A DNA stretch of 5,046 bases from Frankiales bacterium (GTDB lineage: Bacteria > Actinomycetota > Actinomycetes > Mycobacteriales > SCTD01). Below the pieces are notes generated by a model, which was given only the letters and a program-made list of their open reading frames with translations, had not been told where the DNA came from and did not search any database. Numbering within the stretch: the stretch's first letter is position 1; every line of letters begins with the position of its first letter. The position numbers and the translations under genes were made by a program. Below are positions 1 to 5,046 of this stretch, piece after piece. The DNA is taken from assembly GCA_025464695.1 (NCBI GenBank), contig JAODNQ010000222.1, forward strand, positions 1 through 5,046, written 5' to 3'.

Positions 1-87
1 GGCAGCGCGGTCTACGGCGCGGCCGACCCCGCCGAGGCGGTGCGCCGGCTGCGCGAGGCCGCTGCCGCGGCGGCCCCCGCGGTGTGA
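1..87 (+). CDS. rpe: Ribulose-phosphate 3-epimerase, C-terminal end only (partial)
   Basis: The first reading frame is open from base 1 to a TGA at 85-87 and gives 28 residues beginning GSAVYGAADPAEAVRRLRE and ending in an Ala-rich tail. The GSAVYG-x-DP-x-x-AVR-x-LR pattern is the last strand and helix of the Rpe TIM barrel, where the Gly-Ser backbone helps hold the substrate phosphate. The enzyme interconverts D-ribulose-5-P and D-xylulose-5-P in the cytosolic pentose phosphate pathway. The rest of the gene lies upstream of the window, so catalytic metal ligands cannot be checked. Rpe directly upstream of the riboflavin genes is a common actinobacterial arrangement, and its product ribulose-5-P is the substrate of the RibB half of RibBA downstream. 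The identification rests on a short fragment plus context. Confidence 0.8.
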   Translation, partial: GSAVYGAADPAEAVRRLREAAAAAAPAV

Positions 88-167
88 GGCCTGCCACGAC
101 GGCCGGACCTGCCGCGGGACGTCGACCGTGCAAGCATCCGACCGGCCGACGCCGGGGACGGCGCACG

Positions 168-176
168 AAGGAGGAG
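168..176 (+). promoter_or_regulatory. Strong ribosome binding site that fixes the ribD start
   Basis: AAGGAGGAG lies just upstream of the GTG at 180, with about 5 nt between AGGAGG and the start codon. It decides the ribD start: the same frame is open back to a GTG at 84, which overlaps the rpe stop, but that GTG has only GC-rich sequence without a purine run in front of it. The 92 nt between rpe and ribD show no recognisable -35/-10 pair. Confidence 0.85.
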
Positions 177-179
177 ACC

Positions 180-1256
180 GTGGACGACGCGCAGGCCCTG
201 CGCCGCGCCGTCGCGCTCTCCGCCACGGTGCTCGGCACCACCAGCCCCAACCCCCCGGTCGGAGCGGTCGTCCTCGACGCCGCCGGCGAGGTCGTCGGTG
301 AGGGCGCGACGCAGCCGCCCGAGGGGCCGCACGCCGAGGTCGTGGCCCTGCGCGCAGCGGGGGAACGCGCCCGCGGCGGCACCGCCGTCGTCACGCTCGA
401 GCCCTGCCGCCACACCGGCCGGACCGGCCCCTGCACCACCGCCCTGCTCGACGCCGGCGTCGCCCGGGTCGTCGTCGGCGCCCCCGATCCGACGGCGCAG
501 GCCGGGGGAGGGGCGGAGCTGCTCCGGGAGGCCGGGCTCGAGGTCGAGGTCGTCGGGCTGCCCGTCGGGACGCCGCTCGAGGGCTGGCTGACGGCCCAGC
601 GCACCGGCCGCCCCTTCGTCACCTGGAAGTACGCCGCGACGCTCGACGGCCGCAGCGCCGCCGCCGACGGCACCAGCCGCTGGATCACCGGGGAGACCGC
701 GCGGGCCGACGTCCACCGGCTGCGCGGCGAGGTCGACGCCGTCGTGGTCGGCGTGGGCACCGTGCTCGCCGACGACCCGCAGCTCACGGTGCGCCCCGAC
801 AGCCTCCTGCAGGACGGCCGCCAGCCGCTCCGCGTCGTCGTCGACTCCCAGCGGCGTGCCCCCCGCACCGCCCGCGTGTTCGACGGCGAGGCACCGACGG
901 TGCACGCCGTCGTCGGCCGGCGGGACGACGACGCCCTCGCCCTGCCGCCCGGGCCCGACGGCCGGGTCGACCTCGTCGCCCTGCTCGCCGCCCTGACCGC
1001 GCGCGGCGTCGTCAGCGTGCTGCTCGAGGGCGGTCCGACGCTCGCGGCGGCGTTCCTGCGCGCGGGCCTGGTCGACCGCGTGGTGGGCTACGTCGCGCCC
1101 GCCCTCCTCGGGGCCGGGCCGCAGGCCGTCGCCGACCTCGGCGCGGGAACGATCAGCGCAGCCCTCCGGTTGCGGCTCGACGAGGTGGTGCAGGTCGGCG
1201 ACGACGTCCGGCTCACCGTCCGCCCCATGCACGACCCGTCTCTGAAGGGGGCCTAG
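180..1256 (+). CDS. ribD: Bifunctional riboflavin biosynthesis deaminase/reductase RibD
   Basis: This 358-residue protein, a normal length for the family, carries out two consecutive cytosolic steps. It deaminates 2,5-diamino-6-ribosylamino-4-pyrimidinone 5'-phosphate, then reduces the ribosyl side chain with NADPH. The N-terminal half is a zinc deaminase: [10 protein letters not shown] at 22-31, the HAE motif at 51-53 (zinc ligand H51, proton-shuttle E53), and the PC-x-H-x-G-x-x-x-PC motif with zinc cysteines C76 and C85. The reductase half starts near residue 143 and shows KYAATLDGR (150-158), SRWITGE (166-172), DVHRLR (177-182), [16 protein letters not shown] (190-205), and a late [13 protein letters not shown] nucleotide-binding stretch. 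Start is GTG 180, chosen for its Shine-Dalgarno and because the homologous region begins there. The TAG stop directly abuts the ribE ATG. No key residue is missing. Confidence 0.96.
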   Translation: MDDAQALRRAVALSATVLGTTSPNPPVGAVVLDAAGEVVGEGATQPPEGPHAEVVALRAAGERARGGTAVVTLEPCRHTGRTGPCTTALLDAGVARVVVGAPDPTAQAGGGAELLREAGLEVEVVGLPVGTPLEGWLTAQRTGRPFVTWKYAATLDGRSAAADGTSRWITGETARADVHRLRGEVDAVVVGVGTVLADDPQLTVRPDSLLQDGRQPLRVVVDSQRRAPRTARVFDGEAPTVHAVVGRRDDDALALPPGPDGRVDLVALLAALTARGVVSVLLEGGPTLAAAFLRAGLVDRVVGYVAPALLGAGPQAVADLGAGTISAALRLRLDEVVQVGDDVRLTVRPMHDPSLKGA

Positions 1257-1885
1257 ATGTTCACCGGCATCGTCGAGGAGCTCGGCGAGGTGGTCGCGCT
1301 CGAGCAGCTGCAGGACGCCGTCCGCCTGACCGTCCGCGGACCGCTCGTCACCAGCGACGCCCGCCACGGCGACTCCATCAGCGTCAACGGCGTCTGCCTC
1401 ACGGTCGTCACGAACGACGACGGCGCCTTCACGGCCGACGTCATGCAGGAGACGCTGCGCCGCAGCAGCCTCGGCACGGCGTCGCCGGGCAGCCCGGTCA
1501 ACCTCGAGCGGGCCGTGAAGCTGCAGGACCGGCTGGGTGGTCACCTCGTGCAGGGCCACGTCGACGCGACCGCGCCGCTCGTGAGCGTGACCCCCGACGA
1601 GCACTGGACGGTGGTCCGGCTGGGCCTGCCGGCCGACCTGGCGCGCTACGTCGTCGAGAAGGGCTCGATCACCGTCGACGGCGTGAGCCTCACGGTCAGC
1701 GCCGTCGGGGACGACTGGTTCGAGGTCAGCCTCATCCCCACCACCCTCGGCCTGACCACGCTCGGCACCCGCGCCCCGGGCGACCTCGTGAACCTCGAGG
1801 TCGACGTCATGGCCAAGCACCTCGAGAAGCTCATGCTCCACCACTCAGCGACGGCGCCCACGCAGACACCGAAGGACGACACCCC

Positions 1886-1889
<4 letters not shown>
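1257..1889 (+). CDS. ribE: Riboflavin synthase (alpha subunit type)
   Basis: A 210-residue enzyme that dismutates two 6,7-dimethyl-8-ribityllumazine molecules to riboflavin plus the pyrimidine that RibH reuses. It has the family's two lumazine-binding barrels in tandem. Domain 1 (about 1-97) begins with the hallmark [10 protein letters not shown] and has [11 protein letters not shown] at 40-50, including C47. Domain 2 (about 98-195) repeats the pattern as [11 protein letters not shown]. Between them lies [11 protein letters not shown] (94-104), and the core closes with [15 protein letters not shown]. The last 15 or so residues are a non-conserved polar tail. ATG 1257 follows the ribD TAG with no gap, and AAGGGGG at 1245-1251 is its ribosome binding site. 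The gene ends in a GTGA overlap with ribBA. Some annotators name this gene ribC. Confidence 0.96.
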
Positions 1890-3656
<1,767 letters not shown>

Positions 3657-3657
<1 letters not shown>

Positions 3658-4532
3658 TGCTGTCCCTCGTCCTGCCGAAGGGCTCGCTCGAGAAGCAGTG
3701 CCTCGAGCTGTTCGACGCCGCCGACCTCACCGTCATCCGGGGCGGTGACCGCGACTACCAGGCCCGGGTCGACGACCCCCGCATCGACCGCGTCCGCTTC
3801 CTGCGGCCCCAGGAGATCCCGACCTACGTCGAGCAGGGCATCTTCGACCTCGGGATCAGCGGTCACGACTGGGTGACCGAGACCTCCGCCGACGTCGACA
3901 GCCTGGGCGAGATCGGCGGCGGCCGGGCCGGCGAGGCGCTGGTCAGCGTGGTGCTGGCCGTGCCGAAGGAGTCGCCCTGGAACAGCGTCAAGGACCTGCC
4001 GCCGGGCGTCCGGATCTCCACCGAGATGCCGGAGACGACCAAGCGCTTCCTCGCCGAGAACGGCGTCGACGGCAAGGTCTTCACCAGCCACGGCGCGACC
4101 GAGGCGAAGATCCCCGACATCGTCGACGCGATCGTGGACCTCACCGAGACGGGCAGCAGCCTGCGCAAGGCCGGGCTGAAGATCATCGAGACGCTGCTGA
4201 CCAGCCGCACCCAGCTGCTCGCCAACAAGCAGGCCTACGGCGACCCCGCCAAGCGGGCCGCCATGGACGACATCACGCTCCTGCTCCAGGGCGCGCTGCG
4301 GGCCCGCGGCCACGTGCTGCTCAAGCTCAACGTGCCCGACGCCGGCCTGCAGGCCGTCCTCGCCGAGCTGCCCGCCATGAGCAGCCCCACCGTGATGCCG
4401 CTCGCCAGCGGCGACATGAAGGCCGTCGAGACGGTGGTGCCGAAGAAGGGCGTGAACACGCTCATCCCGGCCCTGAAGGCGGCCGGCGCCCGGGACGTCC
4501 TCGAGCTGCCCATCTCCAAGATCGTCGAGTAG
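3657..4532 (+). CDS. hisG: ATP phosphoribosyltransferase, long form
   Basis: This 291-residue protein catalyses the committed step of histidine synthesis, ATP + PRPP to phosphoribosyl-ATP. The length and a C-terminal domain (about 203-291, from MDDITLLLQGALRARGH to LPISKIVE) mark the long form, in which that ACT-like domain binds histidine for feedback inhibition and no HisZ partner is needed. The catalytic part shows LVLPKGSLE (4-12), LRPQEIPTYVEQGIFDLGISGHDWV, GATEAKIPDIVDAIVD, and the PRPP loop DLTETGSSL (161-169). GTG 3657 reuses the last G of the ribH TAG and is preceded by AAGGGAG at 3643-3649. The frame is open much further upstream, but that stretch is ribH in another frame. The PKGSLEKQCLELF start differs from the VPNKG start of mycobacterial HisG, and no hisE precedes it. 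A piece of its 3' end recurs inverted at the window end. Confidence 0.95.
4346..4481 (+). repeat. Inverted repeat arm 1, inside the 3' end of hisG
   Basis: This 136-bp segment of hisG (from the last base of codon 230 through codon 275) matches the reverse complement of 5046-4911 without any gap. I count 128 of 136 identical positions; mismatches are at 4383, 4411, 4419, 4425, 4453, 4461, 4474 and 4481. The first 37 bases (4346-4382) are identical. Similarity fades within about ten bases beyond 4481. Confidence 0.95.
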
Positions 4533-4538
4533 CTGGCC

Positions 4539-4910
4539 GTGCTGGCGGCCCCGCCCCGGCGGGCGGCCGAGCGGTCGGCGCTGCTGGCGGCGGGCGCTGT
4601 CGGCGCCGGGGTGGCGCTGCAGTCCCGGGTCAACGGCGAGCTGCAGGTCGCGCTCGACGACACCCTGCTCGCCGCCTGCGTGTCCTTCGTCGGTGGGCTC
4701 CTGCTCGTGACCGGCGTCGTGCTGTCCCGGCCCTGCTCCCGGAAGGCGCTGGCGCGGGTCCGGCAGGTGCGGGGCTGGGAGCGGCTCGGCGGCCTCGGCG
4801 GCGCCGGGCTGATCGCGGTCGGGGCTGCCGCGGCGCCCCGGCTCGGGGTGGCGCTGCTGACGCTGGGCCTGGTCGCCGGGCAGACCGTCGGCGGGCTCGC
4901 GGTCGACGGC
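4539..4910 (+). CDS. DMT-family transporter, YdcZ/DUF606 type, N-terminal part (truncated)
   Basis: From GTG 4539 the frame gives about 123 residues of a hydrophobic protein matching the N-terminal and central part of the small YdcZ/DUF606 (DMT_YdcZ) membrane transporters; the substrate is unknown. The family signature is GAGVALQSRVNGEL (22-35), which ends the first membrane helix. A second helix follows, ACVSFVGGLLLVTGVVL (46-62), then an Arg-rich loop and two close helices up to GLVAGQTVGGLAVD (110-123). The family normally continues with one more short segment. Here, right after VD (4905-4907), the sequence switches to an inverted hisG fragment. The frame stays open to base 5046, but those later residues are not transporter sequence. 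The GTG lies six bases after the hisG stop, with no clear Shine-Dalgarno, suggesting coupling to hisG. Family assignment is good; operon membership and function are inferred. Confidence 0.75.
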
Positions 4911-5046
4911 AGCCTTCTGGGCCGGGATGATCGTGTTCTCGCCCTTCTTCGGCACCACCGTCTCGAGGGCCTGCATGTCGGCGCTGGCGAGCGGCATCAC
5001 GGTGGGGCGGCTCATGGCGGGCAGCTCGGCGAGGACGGCCTGCAGG
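4911..5046 (-). pseudogene. Inverted partial copy of the hisG 3' region, probably artefactual
   Basis: Read on the minus strand, this stretch encodes LQAVLAELPAMSRPTVMPL followed by ASADMQALETVVPKKGENTI and IPAQKAA. That is HisG residues 231-275 with seven changes: S to R, G to A, K to Q, V to L, V to E, L to I and L to Q, plus one silent change. It lacks the final 16 residues of HisG and continues past the window edge on its 5' side. There are no indels. The V to E and L to Q changes fall in hydrophobic positions of the regulatory domain, so the fragment does not look selected as a working protein. It interrupts the transporter frame and reaches the exact last base. A fold-back read chimera or misassembly is the likeliest origin; a real inverted partial duplication is the alternative. 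Confidence 0.8.

Noticed and set aside
142..155. Small hairpin CCGGC-CGAC-GCCGG before the ribD ribosome binding site
   Set aside because: A 5-bp GC stem is expected by chance at this base composition, and nothing else supports a regulatory role.
84..179. N-terminal extension of RibD from the GTG at 84, which would overlap the rpe stop as GTGA
   Set aside because: The extra 32 residues are Arg/Gly/Pro-rich and unlike the family, there is no ribosome binding site before 84, and a strong AAGGAGGAG sits correctly before GTG 180.
12..1844. A 610-residue open frame on the minus strand opposite ribD and ribE
   Set aside because: It is antisense to two clearly conserved genes, has low-complexity Asp/Gly/Arg/Ala/His composition typical of reversed high-GC coding DNA, and shows no domain. 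The minus-strand frames at 1646-3193 and 3654-5015 are rejected for the same reason, apart from the hisG-like residues at 4911-5046.
4546..4569. GC-rich imperfect inverted repeat just after hisG, considered as a terminator
   Set aside because: It needs bulges and a very small loop, has no following T run, and lies in the opening codons of the transporter gene.

Overview
The window is very GC-rich DNA (by eye about 70% or more), with strong G/C preference at third codon positions and frequent GTG starts. The RibH protein closely resembles the mycobacterial type (Trp-His in the substrate pocket, and a GVLTTN...QALDRAGLP stretch). The rpe-ribD-ribE-ribBA-ribH-his order is also typical of Actinomycetota. 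I infer a high-GC actinobacterium and cannot name the genus.

Layout, all on the + strand: the last 28 codons of ribulose-phosphate 3-epimerase (1-87); a 92-nt gap ending in a strong Shine-Dalgarno; then a tightly packed run of ribD (180-1256), ribE (1257-1889), ribBA (1886-3178), ribH (3175-3657) and hisG (3657-4532). Every junction from ribD to hisG either abuts or overlaps by 1-4 nt, so the five genes are almost certainly one translationally coupled transcript. Six bases after hisG a GTG opens a small membrane protein of the YdcZ/DUF606 branch of the DMT transporters, from 4539 to about 4907.

How the genes work together: RibBA supplies both entry points of riboflavin synthesis (GTP ring opening, and ribulose-5-P to dihydroxybutanone-P). 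RibD deaminates and reduces the pyrimidine. RibH condenses the two branches to lumazine, and RibE dismutates lumazine to riboflavin. Rpe interconverts xylulose-5-P and ribulose-5-P, the latter being the RibB substrate. The pyrimidine phosphatase and the flavokinase/FAD synthetase are not in the window. HisG starts histidine synthesis from ATP and PRPP. hisE, which I would expect between ribH and hisG in many actinobacteria, is absent here.

The last 136 bases (4911-5046) are not a natural continuation of the transporter gene. They are an inverted, about 94% identical copy of an internal part of the 3' end of hisG (4346-4481). All eight differences are transversions, and seven change the amino acid. 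It runs to the exact end of the window. A fold-back chimera or contig-end assembly error is the most economical reading; a genuine inverted partial duplication cannot be excluded from sequence alone.

I see no mobile element, CRISPR array, tRNA, rRNA or undescribed system. The most interesting biological signal is a small repeat/hairpin arrangement spanning the ribBA-ribH start-stop overlap.
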